Source: Paraburkholderia rhynchosiae
Lineage (GTDB): Bacteria > Pseudomonadota > Gammaproteobacteria > Burkholderiales > Burkholderiaceae
Assembly (NCBI RefSeq): GCF_002879865.1
Contig: NZ_PNXY01000037.1
Span: 1-52,935, forward strand
Length of the DNA stretch: 52,935 nt
Direction of reading: 5' to 3'
The stretch's first letter is position 1; every line of letters begins with the position of its first letter. This document shows, in pieces, positions 17,168 through 25,456 of this stretch. The notes under the pieces are model-generated. The model was not told the origin of the DNA. It ran no database searches and was given only the letters and a program-made list of their open reading frames with translations. Made by a program: the position numbers and the translations under genes.

Positions 17168-18646
17168 TTATCTCATGACGAACGGGTTTGCAGTCTTGAC
17201 CCCCGTGTTGATCCAGACGCTCTTCGTTTGCAGATACTCGCGGATCGCGTCGATACCGTTTTCGCGACCAAGTCCCGAATCCTTGTAGCCGCCGAACGGC
17301 GACATGTAGCTCACCGCGCGATAGCTGTTCACCCAGACCATGCCGGCCTGCAGCTTCTCAGCGACACGAATGGACCGGCCGATATCCTTCGTCCAGACTC
17401 CAGAGCCAAGCCCGAAGCGTACGTCATTCGCCAGTGCGACAGCCTCGTCTTCGTCCTTGAACTTGATGATCGACAGGATGGGACCGAAGACTTCCTCCTG
17501 CGCGATCCGCATCCTGTTGTTCACGTCGCCGAAAATGGTCGGCTCGACGAACCAGCCATTACCGCATTCCGGTGCACAGCCTGGCTTTCCACCGAGCAGC
17601 AGCGTCGCCCCTTCCTGCTTTGCGGTTTCAATGTACGACAGAACCTTCTGATATTGAGGACGCGTCGTTACCGGCCCGACCTGCGTATCCATACTCGACG
17701 GATCCCCCATTTTCGCGGTGCGTGCCAGCGTCAGGAGTTTGTCGACGAAGGTGTCGTAGATGCTTTCTTGCAACAGAAGTCGCGAACCGGCAATACAGGT
17801 CTGTCCGGTCGCGGCGAAGATGCCGGAAACCGCGCCATTTACTGCGTCTTCGAGATTGGCGTCCTCGAACACGATGTTGGGTGACTTGCCGCCGAGTTCG
17901 AGACTAACGTGCTTGAATTGACGCGCTGCTGCCTCGTTGATCGCGCGCCCTGTGGAATCTGCGCCAGTGAACGTGATCTTCTTGACCAGGGGGTGTTCCA
18001 CCAAAGGCGAGCCGACGTCCGCACCGAATCCAGTCACGACGTTCACGACGCCCGGCGGAAAGCCGGCTTCGGTGAAGAGCTTCGCAAACTCGATCGTGGA
18101 CGCCGAAGTGAACTCGGACGGTTTGATCACAACCGTGCAACCTGCTGCCAACGCCGGCGCAATCTTCCATGTGGCTAGCAAAAGTGGCGAATTCCACGGC
18201 GTGATTGCTGCGACGACACCCAGCGGCTCGTTGCGCGTGAAGTTGAAATAGCCCTTCTTGTCGAGCGGAATGACGGCGCCCTGAATCTTGTCCGCCAGGC
18301 CGCCAAAATAGTAATACCACTGGGGCAGATATTGGCACTGTCCGAGCATCTCCGCCATGAGCTTGCCGTTGTCCCGAACTTCGAGTTCGGCAAGCCGCTT
18401 TGCGTCTCGCGCGATCAGGTCGCCGACCCGATGAAGCAGCAGGCCTCTCTGGCTTGGAGACATCTGTGACCATGGTCCGGTACTGAATGCGGTGTGCGCC
18501 GTTTGCACCGCCCGATCGACGTCGGTGCCGTTGCCTTTTGCAATTTGCGCCCAGCTGTCTCCTGTGAACGGATTTTCCGTATCGAACCATTCGCCCGAAG
18601 TGGACTGGCAAGATTCGCCGTTGATATACATTTCAAATCGCTGCAT
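17168..18646 (-). CDS. Aldehyde dehydrogenase (ALDH superfamily)
   Basis: This NAD(P)-dependent aldehyde dehydrogenase has 492 residues. The catalytic Cys is in GQTCIAGSR (about residue 284), the general-base Glu in LELGGKSPN, and the cofactor region in AAITPWNSPLLLATWKIAPA with KPSE. GGAGA lies eight bases before ATG 18646; the ATG at 18661 lies ahead of that site. It is the last gene of a six-gene operon, 26 bases after the CitE-like gene, and ends at a bidirectional terminator. In sequence style (FEMYINGE, KGYFNFTRNEPLG) it is a general carboxylic-semialdehyde or aromatic-aldehyde type; the substrate is not readable. Established itaconate clusters do not need it, so it may add a side route or process a related substrate. 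Confidence 0.88.
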   Translation of the reverse strand: MQRFEMYINGESCQSTSGEWFDTENPFTGDSWAQIAKGNGTDVDRAVQTAHTAFSTGPWSQMSPSQRGLLLHRVGDLIARDAKRLAELEVRDNGKLMAEMLGQCQYLPQWYYYFGGLADKIQGAVIPLDKKGYFNFTRNEPLGVVAAITPWNSPLLLATWKIAPALAAGCTVVIKPSEFTSASTIEFAKLFTEAGFPPGVVNVVTGFGADVGSPLVEHPLVKKITFTGADSTGRAINEAAARQFKHVSLELGGKSPNIVFEDANLEDAVNGAVSGIFAATGQTCIAGSRLLLQESIYDTFVDKLLTLARTAKMGDPSSMDTQVGPVTTRPQYQKVLSYIETAKQEGATLLLGGKPGCAPECGNGWFVEPTIFGDVNNRMRIAQEEVFGPILSIIKFKDEDEAVALANDVRFGLGSGVWTKDIGRSIRVAEKLQAGMVWVNSYRAVSYMSPFGGYKDSGLGRENGIDAIREYLQTKSVWINTGVKTANPFVMR

Positions 18647-18672
18647 GACTCTCGTCTCCAATTGATATTGAA

Positions 18673-19500
18673 TCAGGCGCCCACGGGCAGACGTCGCTGG
18701 GACTCAGCCAGGATTTCCTGCGCTTTCAGAATCACCGGCCGGTCGACCATACGGCCGTCCACAGCAACGGCCGCGCCGTGGGATGCAACTGCGGCTTCGA
18801 CAACCCGGTGCGCCCATTCGACATCCTTCGTGCTGGGGATGAACGCAGCATTGACCGCTGCTACCTGTTTCGGATGAATACAAAGCTTGGCCCCAAAACC
18901 GAGCCGTCTTGCACGAACCGTGTCGCGCGTGATCTGCTCGGCATCGTCGAGCGTGGTGCTAACCCCGTCCACCGGTGGAAGCAGATTGCCGATGCGAGAG
19001 GCGAACACGATCTGTGAGCGGAAGTACAGGAGCTGCTCATCGTCGCCGTCAATACCGAGGTCGAGCTGGAAATCCACATTGCCGAATACAAGCCGGGTGG
19101 TCAGCCGGTGCTGGGCGATAGCGACTACATTCCGAAAACCTTGAGCCGTCTCAATCATCGGCAGGATGTCGGTCGGCTTGCCCGCGAACTCGCACAGGAA
19201 GATGTCGTCGATGCGTTCCGTCTTGGGCAGCATGACGGTGGCGACGGATGGCGCACGACATACGGCGATGTCGTCGCGAAACCATTCGCTGTTCACGTCA
19301 TTCACACGGACCGCCACCGGCGTGCTGTTTGTCGACAGCCACTCGGCGAGGGCCGCCCGAGCTATCTTCTTCTCGGAGGGAGGCACGGCATCCTCCAGAT
19401 CGATAACGACCACATCGACACCCGATGCAGCCGCCTTGGCAAACCTGTCCGGCCGGTTGCCGGGAACGAAGAGATAGGAGCGGGGTGCAAGGTCAGCCAT
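18673..19500 (-). CDS. HpcH/HpaI-CitE family CoA-ester lyase (citramalyl-CoA lyase candidate)
   Basis: A 275-residue TIM-barrel lyase, started at ATG 19500 because the family begins RSYLFVPGNRPDRFAKA; upstream residues in frame are not family-like. Key parts are VVVIDLEDAVPPSEK (CoA and metal region), VRVNDVNSEW, the metal Glu in PMIETAQGF, and FGNVDFQLDLGIDGDDE with acidic ligands. KLCIHPKQVAAVNAAF closes the barrel. CitE-like lyases cleave 3-hydroxyacyl-CoA esters; in itaconate clusters the member (Ccl, RipC) splits citramalyl-CoA to pyruvate and acetyl-CoA. It overlaps the MmgE/PrpD gene by eight bases. Malyl- or methylmalyl-CoA cleavage is the main alternative. Confidence 0.85.
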   Translation of the reverse strand: MADLAPRSYLFVPGNRPDRFAKAAASGVDVVVIDLEDAVPPSEKKIARAALAEWLSTNSTPVAVRVNDVNSEWFRDDIAVCRAPSVATVMLPKTERIDDIFLCEFAGKPTDILPMIETAQGFRNVVAIAQHRLTTRLVFGNVDFQLDLGIDGDDEQLLYFRSQIVFASRIGNLLPPVDGVSTTLDDAEQITRDTVRARRLGFGAKLCIHPKQVAAVNAAFIPSTKDVEWAHRVVEAAVASHGAAVAVDGRMVDRPVILKAQEILAESQRRLPVGA

Positions 19501-20869
19501 GTTGGCCCTCCAGTTTCGATTCAGGGAGCAGTTTGGGTACGACGGTTGCATCGGTAATTGTCCGTACCGACGCGATGGAGCGCTTAAGTTCGTCTTCAGT
19601 GGCCGCATTGCCATACAAACCCAGCGTGATCGTTTTGTGCTCGAGTTCTGCGCGCGTCAGCGTGTTGCCGGGATCGCCCTTGGGATCATCCACGCGGCCT
19701 TCGAAGGTGCGACCGTCTTTCGTCTGAACGATGACCTTCCCAATCCAGCGTGACGGATAGGCCGTATCGACTTCCGGGTCGAGCACCATCGAAACCTTTT
19801 TGCAAAAGTGCGCGATCCTGCTTTCCTTGTAATGGCCGTCGAACTCACGTACGCCTGCGTGGCCGAATTCCGCAACCAGAGCGAGCACGGTGCCCATGGA
19901 GAACTTCGCCTGATGGACGGTCCTCGGATCGGTTACCGGGCCGAGGACATCAATTGCTGCCTGGTGAACATGAGTGACTACCGTCTCGATGTCGTCCGGC
20001 ACGAGCTTCTCGCGCTGAATAACCTGCAACAGAGCATCGGCGGCCGGATGAGTGTGCCGGCACGAAGCGTGATACTTGAAGGACGTTTCGATCAACGCCC
20101 ATCGTTCGCCGAGCGCTTCGGCGAGTTTGTCCGGATGCGTTTGCGTGGACATGCCCGCGCCCATGCCTTTCGCGCCCTCGAAGATGTCTTTCGCACCGGT
20201 GAAGCCGTCGGCCGCCAGGTAGGCTGCGAGAAGACCGTTCGCCGCGGCCTTGGCCGTATGCAGTTGCTTGGAGTCAGCACCGTCTTTCAGGAATTCCCAG
20301 AGTCCGGCTGCCTGGGTGCCGGCGGAGCCAAACGCATTCACCATCTGCTCGTCGCTCAATCGCAAGAGATTACCGACTGCCGCTGCAGCCGCGATCGTAC
20401 CGACCGTACCAGTGGTATGAAAGATCTTGTAGTGCGAACGGCCGAGAAATTCACCGACACGGATGCCCACTTCGTAGCCTGCAACAGATGCAGCGATGAA
20501 CTCCTTGCCACTTCTCCCAAGCGCTTGCGCGGCGGCCCACGCTGCGGGGAAGACGACAGTTGCCGGATGCAGAACCGAACTGTTATGAAGGTCGTCCTGT
20601 TCAGCAAAGTGCGATGCGGCGGCGTTGATCATTGCCGCGAAGAGCGGGCTGGTCATTCGGCGGGAAATCAATACTTCGCAGGGACCGGACTGCGGCCCGA
20701 AAGCGAATGCGTGCTTCTGGATCGTCCCGACGGGGCGCGCTTCGCGACCAGCCAGTGCTGATCCGAACCAGTCGAGGAAGAGGTCTTCCGTGCGTGCCGC
20801 CACGTCTGTGGGAATCTGTTCAAATTTGAGTTTGGCAGCAAACGAAGCAAGAATCTGGATGTTACTCAT
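19493..20869 (-). CDS. MmgE/PrpD family protein
   Basis: This 458-residue protein of the 2-methylcitrate dehydratase-like family has recognisable stretches: FLDWFGSALAGREARPVGTI, INAAASHFAEQDDLHNSSVLHP (the usual ...HxxDxDDxH.. region, here EQDDLHNSSVLHP), GYEVGIRVGEFLG, KYHASCRHTHPAADALL and FSMGTVLALVAEFG. Family enzymes hydrate or dehydrate or isomerise branched tricarboxylates, including cis-aconitate decarboxylase, the enzyme that makes itaconate. PA0881 in the P. aeruginosa itaconate cluster is of this family, so its presence here supports a C5-dicarboxylate operon. Its role there is not settled. It lies between the CaiB gene (24-base gap) and the CitE gene (overlap). Confidence 0.88.
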   Translation of the reverse strand: MSNIQILASFAAKLKFEQIPTDVAARTEDLFLDWFGSALAGREARPVGTIQKHAFAFGPQSGPCEVLISRRMTSPLFAAMINAAASHFAEQDDLHNSSVLHPATVVFPAAWAAAQALGRSGKEFIAASVAGYEVGIRVGEFLGRSHYKIFHTTGTVGTIAAAAAVGNLLRLSDEQMVNAFGSAGTQAAGLWEFLKDGADSKQLHTAKAAANGLLAAYLAADGFTGAKDIFEGAKGMGAGMSTQTHPDKLAEALGERWALIETSFKYHASCRHTHPAADALLQVIQREKLVPDDIETVVTHVHQAAIDVLGPVTDPRTVHQAKFSMGTVLALVAEFGHAGVREFDGHYKESRIAHFCKKVSMVLDPEVDTAYPSRWIGKVIVQTKDGRTFEGRVDDPKGDPGNTLTRAELEHKTITLGLYGNAATEDELKRSIASVRTITDATVVPKLLPESKLEGQHG

Positions 20870-20893
20870 AACAGGCTTACCTTAACCGGGGAG

Positions 20894-22072
20894 TTAGATT
20901 ACGGCCGCTTCGCGAAGCTCGCGGATGGCATCTGTCGTAAAGCCCAGTTCATTCAAAAGGGCTTCGGTGTGTTGGCCTAACGCGGGCACGGCGTCCAGCC
21001 GAACTTCTGATGCTGTACTGATGCCCGGCGGCAACAGGGCGGGAATGGAACCGGCAGGGGAGTCGATGCTCACCCAGCGATTGCGTTCCTTAAGCTGCGG
21101 ATGCGACCACACGTCGTGCATATCATTCATTCGCGCGTTGGCGATCTGCGCGCTATCCAGCCGGCTGATGACTTCTTCCGAGGTCAGTTTGCTGAATGCG
21201 GCAACAATGATGTCGCGAAGTTCCTCGCGTGCTCCCACCCGCTTCGAGTTGGAACTGAAGCGAGCATCGACGGCGAGCTCAGGTTCCAGCAGAACCTGTG
21301 AGCAGAAGACACCCCATTCACGCTCGTTCTGCAATCCCAGCATGACTGTCTTTGCGTCGCAGGCGGGGAAGGGGCCGTAGGGATAAATGGTCGCGTGAGC
21401 GGCACCGGCGCGAGGTGGCGGGGATGCGCCATCGAACGCGTAGTAGAGGGGATATGTCATCCACTCCACCATGCTCTCGAGCATCGAGACATCGATTTCC
21501 CGTCCCAAGCCGGTCTTTGACCGTTGCAGAAGCGCGGAGAGGATGTTCGTGTAGGCGTACATCCCTGCAGCGATGTCGGCAATGGAACAGCCGGCTTTTG
21601 CCGGTGAATCTGGACCGCCGGTAATAGACAGGAACCCGGACTCACTCTGGATCAGCAGGTCGTAGGCTTTCTTGTCACGATATGGACCATCGGATCCGTA
21701 ACCGGAGATGTTGCAGACAATCAGGTGGGGATACTTGTCACGCAACGCCTCATACGACAACCCAAGTCGCGCCGCGGCGCCGGGTGCCAGATTCTGTACT
21801 AGGACGTCGGTGTCCTCAAACAGGCGCTCGAATACACCCTGCGCCTGCGGGGCCTTGACGTCTAGCGTGAGGCTCTCCTTCGAGCGGTTGCACCATACAA
21901 AGTGCGAGGCCATGCCGTGCACGCGCTCGTCGTAGGCACGCGCGAAGTCACCGACACCTGGGCGTTCGATCTTGATTACGCGTGCGCCAAGATCCGCAAG
22001 TTGACGAGTGCAAAATGGTGCTGCAATCGCGTGTTCGAGGGTGATGACCTTCACGTCGTCCAGCGGTTTCAT
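20894..22072 (-). CDS. CaiB/BaiF family III CoA-transferase
   Basis: A 392-residue family III CoA-transferase. It begins with DDVKVITLEHAIAAPFCTRQ and LADLGARVIKIERPGVGDFA, the CoA-binding start of the family. The catalytic Asp that forms the anhydride with the acyl group corresponds to Asp138 in KKAYDLLIQSESG. CNISGYGSDGPYRDK just before it is a family hallmark. It should activate a free acid to its CoA ester using succinyl-CoA or acetyl-CoA as donor; in the P. aeruginosa cluster the matching enzyme is itaconate CoA-transferase (Ict, PA0882). It is the third gene of the operon, ten bases after the acyl-CoA dehydrogenase stop. Confidence 0.9.
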   Translation of the reverse strand: MKPLDDVKVITLEHAIAAPFCTRQLADLGARVIKIERPGVGDFARAYDERVHGMASHFVWCNRSKESLTLDVKAPQAQGVFERLFEDTDVLVQNLAPGAAARLGLSYEALRDKYPHLIVCNISGYGSDGPYRDKKAYDLLIQSESGFLSITGGPDSPAKAGCSIADIAAGMYAYTNILSALLQRSKTGLGREIDVSMLESMVEWMTYPLYYAFDGASPPPRAGAAHATIYPYGPFPACDAKTVMLGLQNEREWGVFCSQVLLEPELAVDARFSSNSKRVGAREELRDIIVAAFSKLTSEEVISRLDSAQIANARMNDMHDVWSHPQLKERNRWVSIDSPAGSIPALLPPGISTASEVRLDAVPALGQHTEALLNELGFTTDAIRELREAAVI

Positions 22073-22082
22073 GTCCGTCTCC

Positions 22083-23243
22083 TCAGAAAGAGCGCGGCAG
22101 TCCGAGCAGATGCTCAGCTACATACGAAAGAATGAGATTGGTCGAGATCGGTGCGACCTGATAAAGCCGTGTCTCGCGGAATTTGCGTTCGACGTCGTAT
22201 TCGTTCGCAAACCCGAAGCCCCCATGGAACTGCAGGCACGCATTCGCGGCCTCCCACGAAGCATCCGCGGCAAGCAGCTTTGCCATATTGGCTTGCGCGC
22301 CTGCCGACTGCCTCGCGTCGAAAAGTTCGCAGGCCTTATATCGCATCAAGCTTGCCGCCTCGACGTTGACATGCGCGCGAGCGATTGGAAACTGCACGCC
22401 CTGGTTTTGCCCGATCGGGCGGCCGAAGACGACGCGTTCCTTAACGTAGTTACAAACCTTGTCGAGGAACCAGTACCCATCGCCGATACATTCAGCGGCG
22501 ATCAGCGTCCGCTCGGCATTCAGGCCGTCAAGGATGTATTTGAAGCCTTTGCCTTCCTCGCCGATCAGGTTTTCGGCTGGAATTTCGAGGTTGTCGAAGA
22601 AGAGCTCGTTAGTCTCGTGATTCACCATGTTCGGGATTGGGCGGACTGTCATGCCATGTTTGATCGCCTGATGCAGGTCGACCAGAAATATGGACATGCC
22701 CTCGGACTTCTTCGCGACCTGATCGATCGGTGTGGTTCGCGCGAGCAGGATCATCAGGTCGGAGTGTTGAACCCGCGAGATCCAGACCTTCTGTCCGTTG
22801 ACAACATAACGGTCGCCCTTGCGAACCGCAGTCGTCTTGAGTTTGGTCGTGTCGGTACCGGTCGTCGGCTCGGTCACGCCCATCGACTGAAGCCTCAACT
22901 TTCCGCTGGCGATTTCCGGAAGGTACTTGGCCTTCTGTTCTGCCGAGCCGTGCCTGAGCAGTGTCCCCATGTTGTACATCTGCCCGTGACACGCACCGGA
23001 ATTGCCACCGCTGCGGTTGATCTCTTCCATGATCACCGAAGCTTCGGTCAGGCCGAGTCCGGAGCCGCCATATTCCTGCGGTATCAGGGCTGCCAACCAA
23101 CCCGCGTCGGTGAGGGCTTGCACGAAGGTCTCGGGGTAGGCGCGTTCCTCGTCGACCTTGCGGAAATACTCGGCGGGAAAGTTGGAACACAAATCGCGAA
23201 CGGCTTCGCGAATGTCCTGATAGGGGTCAACGTTAGACAGCAC
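22083..23243 (-). CDS. Acyl-CoA dehydrogenase (APIST C-terminal type)
   Basis: This FAD-dependent acyl-CoA dehydrogenase has 386 residues. The start is GTG 23243, with GAGGAG seven bases upstream; in-frame residues before it overlap the end of the previous gene. Core motifs include GSGLGLTEASVIMEEINRSG, MGVTEPTTGTDTTKLKTTA (flavin region), VNGQKVWIS and CLQFHGGFGFANEYDVERKF. The usual IYEGT with the catalytic Glu near the C-terminus is replaced by LYQVAPISTNLI; this looks like a family feature, implying that the base lies elsewhere. In the P. aeruginosa itaconate cluster an acyl-CoA dehydrogenase (PA0879) has the same position. It might oxidise methylsuccinyl-CoA-like esters feeding the hydratase. 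Its natural electron acceptor is ETF, and two etf pairs lie in this window. Confidence 0.88.
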   Translation of the reverse strand: MLSNVDPYQDIREAVRDLCSNFPAEYFRKVDEERAYPETFVQALTDAGWLAALIPQEYGGSGLGLTEASVIMEEINRSGGNSGACHGQMYNMGTLLRHGSAEQKAKYLPEIASGKLRLQSMGVTEPTTGTDTTKLKTTAVRKGDRYVVNGQKVWISRVQHSDLMILLARTTPIDQVAKKSEGMSIFLVDLHQAIKHGMTVRPIPNMVNHETNELFFDNLEIPAENLIGEEGKGFKYILDGLNAERTLIAAECIGDGYWFLDKVCNYVKERVVFGRPIGQNQGVQFPIARAHVNVEAASLMRYKACELFDARQSAGAQANMAKLLAADASWEAANACLQFHGGFGFANEYDVERKFRETRLYQVAPISTNLILSYVAEHLLGLPRSF

Positions 23244-23263
23244 TTGTCTCTTCTCCTCAAAGT

Positions 23264-24139
23264 TTATTTTTGAAAAATGTACGCGGGTGCCGTTAGCGTC
23301 GCCTCGGCATCGACGCACAACACGCCATTGGAATTGGCTGCCCAGACCTTCACTTCGGTCGATCCGGGGGCGCGGGCCGCGTAGAGATGAAACGGGGCCC
23401 GGTCAAACAGCGGGTTGACCGCTTTGAATGAGAAAGAAGCTATCGATTCACCGGGAAGGCTGCGCCGGACGAGATCGATTAACAACGTGGCAGTCAGCGG
23501 CCCGTGCACGACTAGCGCCGGATAGCCTTCCTGCTCCAGGGCATAGGTGCGGTCATAGTGAATCCGGTGTCCGTTGAAGGTATCGGCGGAGTAGCGAAAG
23601 AGCAGCACCGGATTCGGCACGATCTCGCGCTTCCAGGTAAACTCAGCCGGCGCGGTTGGGCCGGTTGCCACGGCGTACGCCGTTGTCGCGGACTCGCGGT
23701 ACACAATGTCCTGCTCTTCGGAAATCAGCGAACCTTCGAGGTCTTCCAGTTCGTGACGCAGACGTACAAACACGAGCTTTCCGGTACGTCCTTCCTTGGC
23801 CGCCACGTCAAGGATCTGCGAGGTCCTGGTGACTTCGCTGCCCACCACGAGCGGACGTTCGAACCGGACGCGGCTGCCCGCCCACATACGCCTCGGCAAT
23901 GGCACTGGCGGCAGGAATCCGCCGCGTGTCGGATGCCCGTCCGCGCCGACCTGCGATTGCGAAACAATGTGGGGGAAAAGCGCCCAGTGCCACAGCGGAG
24001 GCAACGGACAGCCGGCGCCCGGGACATCCTCATAGTCCAGCGTAGCGGCGAGTTGTTGTGCAAGACGTGGCGAGACGAATTCGCGTTCGGCCTGTGTACG
24101 GCCGATCCAGGAGCGCAGGTAGTTGAGTTCAGCAGTCAT
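23264..24139 (-). CDS. FAS1-like/MaoC hotdog dehydratase (itaconyl- or mesaconyl-CoA hydratase candidate)
   Basis: A 291-residue protein with an N-terminal FAS1-like dehydratase half and a C-terminal MaoC-type hotdog half. The catalytic hotdog motif is in LFRYSADTFNGHRIHYDRTYA, where the Asn/His pair follows the R-hydratase pattern. PLWHWALFPHIVSQSQVGADGHP and GGFLPPVPLPRRMWAGSRVRF are characteristic of the mesaconyl-C4-CoA hydratase branch. These enzymes add water across the double bond of C5-dicarboxylyl-CoA esters; in P. aeruginosa Ich (PA0878) hydrates itaconyl-CoA to citramalyl-CoA. It is the first gene of the operon, 105 bases after the stop of a LysR gene on the same strand, so its promoter lies within 24140-24244 or it is read through from the regulator. 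Confidence 0.85.
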   Translation of the reverse strand: MTAELNYLRSWIGRTQAEREFVSPRLAQQLAATLDYEDVPGAGCPLPPLWHWALFPHIVSQSQVGADGHPTRGGFLPPVPLPRRMWAGSRVRFERPLVVGSEVTRTSQILDVAAKEGRTGKLVFVRLRHELEDLEGSLISEEQDIVYRESATTAYAVATGPTAPAEFTWKREIVPNPVLLFRYSADTFNGHRIHYDRTYALEQEGYPALVVHGPLTATLLIDLVRRSLPGESIASFSFKAVNPLFDRAPFHLYAARAPGSTEVKVWAANSNGVLCVDAEATLTAPAYIFQK

Positions 24140-24244
24140 TGGAAGCGTCGGATAGCGTCGTTCACGCTAGATTGACGCACCGGCCTGCTGACTACAATTT
24201 GTGTCTGGAGAAGAGGGCTTTAAACGCAGACTAACTGCCGACGT

Positions 24245-25165
24245 TCAGATCAACTGGGGCTCATGAACGGTTTTGCACTTCTGCGTGAGGAGGTCGACCA
24301 GTTCGCGCGCGAAAGACGGCAACAGGTCGAGGTTGCGCACGCAGATCAGCAGATTGCGCGTCGCCCAGTCGTTCTCGATTTCAACGAGCCGGATGTTCAT
24401 GGTTTTGACGTAGCGTACCGCTGACGAGCAAGGCAACACGCCGATCCCGACGTTAGCCTCGATCATTCGGCACAGCGCTTCGAAGTTACCTACTTCAATT
24501 CGCACCTGAAGTTTCTTGTGCATGTCGCTTGCTACGCGGTTCAGAAAGGTATGAATCGCGCTAGCTTCGGGCATGCCGACGAAGTCAAACCCGCTTGCCT
24601 CTTCAAATGGAATGGACGTCTTTCCGGCGAGGGGGTGCGAATTCGAGACCGCCAATATGAGCCGGTCTGAGCGGTATGGCAGGACTTGCAGGGATTCGGG
24701 CCTGACATTGCCAGCGACTATGCCGACGTCCGCGGTGCCTTCACTCACCGCACGCACGACGTCATGGCTCAGCCGTTCGCGAAGCTCGACATTCACGTCG
24801 GGATGGTTGGCGAGAAAGTCACGCAGGTCGTTCGGTAGGAATTCGGTCGTAGCGGTAGTGTTCGCAAAGATCCGCACATGACCTTTGATGCCGCGTGCGT
24901 ACTCCTGCATGTCGCCACGCAACTGCTCGAGTTGTGACAGGACGAGCCGGGCATGGTGAAGGAACGCCTGGCCCGGTGGCGTAAGCGTGACGCCCTGGCT
25001 AGTCCGATACAGCAGTTTTGCCCCCATGCTTTCTTCCAGATTTTTGATTCTGGTGCTTGCCGCGGGTACCGACATATGAAACCGCTCGGCACCACGCGTC
25101 AAGCTATCCGTCTCTGCAATACATGTGATGAGACGAAGATCAACCAGATCGAAATGCATGGCCAT
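24245..25165 (-). CDS. LysR-family regulator, probably of the C5-dicarboxylate operon
   Basis: A 306-residue LysR regulator. Helix-turn-helix: LTRGAERFHMSVPAASTRIK, then MGAKLLYRTSQGVTLTPPGQ. The effector domain begins around residue 93 (GHVRIFANTTATTEFLPNDL) and includes EGTADVGIVAGNV. In known itaconate clusters a LysR protein (ItcR in Yersinia and Pseudomonas) controls the operon and is divergent from it; here it is on the same strand, directly upstream. The first visible divergent gene is the P5C dehydrogenase at 25457, so this regulator sits between both catabolic blocks and could serve either. GCA(G/A)AA(A/C)TCCGCA words upstream of it are possible binding sites. Confidence 0.87.
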   Translation of the reverse strand: MAMHFDLVDLRLITCIAETDSLTRGAERFHMSVPAASTRIKNLEESMGAKLLYRTSQGVTLTPPGQAFLHHARLVLSQLEQLRGDMQEYARGIKGHVRIFANTTATTEFLPNDLRDFLANHPDVNVELRERLSHDVVRAVSEGTADVGIVAGNVRPESLQVLPYRSDRLILAVSNSHPLAGKTSIPFEEASGFDFVGMPEASAIHTFLNRVASDMHKKLQVRIEVGNFEALCRMIEANVGIGVLPCSSAVRYVKTMNIRLVEIENDWATRNLLICVRNLDLLPSFARELVDLLTQKCKTVHEPQLI

Positions 25166-25214
25166 GATACGTGCTCCGAATGAAGAGATGCCCCGTTGGT
25201 CCAGTGTAGCAAAT

Positions 25215-25338
25215 AGCAGAAATCCGCAAATCGGTATTTACGATGTTTTCCAACATATTTTCCGGACTGCCTATAACGGTGCGCTAGTGGAGATGGTCAG
25301 CATGATTCGCATTTTAGTAACTATGCAAAACTCCGCAA
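25215..25338. promoter_or_regulatory. Two candidate operator words between LysR and P5C dehydrogenase
   Basis: GCAGAAATCCGCA at 25216-25228 and GCAAAACTCCGCAA at 25325-25338 lie in the divergent promoter region. The first is identical to a word at 15485-15497 upstream of the quinone reductase gene. TGC-N8-GCA has partial dyad symmetry of the kind bound by LysR proteins. The region is also AT-rich for this genome, as expected for promoters. Confidence 0.45.
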
Positions 25339-25456
25339 AATTCAGGGTGACTAGATCAAGACCGGAATAATTTCGCGCCGGACAATCGGTTCACGGTGGC
25401 GTGCCGCGTTCGTCAGAGCGGCAGAGCAGCCCAAACCATTCAATCTGGAGAAAGCG

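Noticed and set aside
22008..23273. 421-codon plus-strand open frame opposite the acyl-CoA dehydrogenase
   Set aside because: Antisense to an unmistakable acyl-CoA dehydrogenase; composition is not protein-like.
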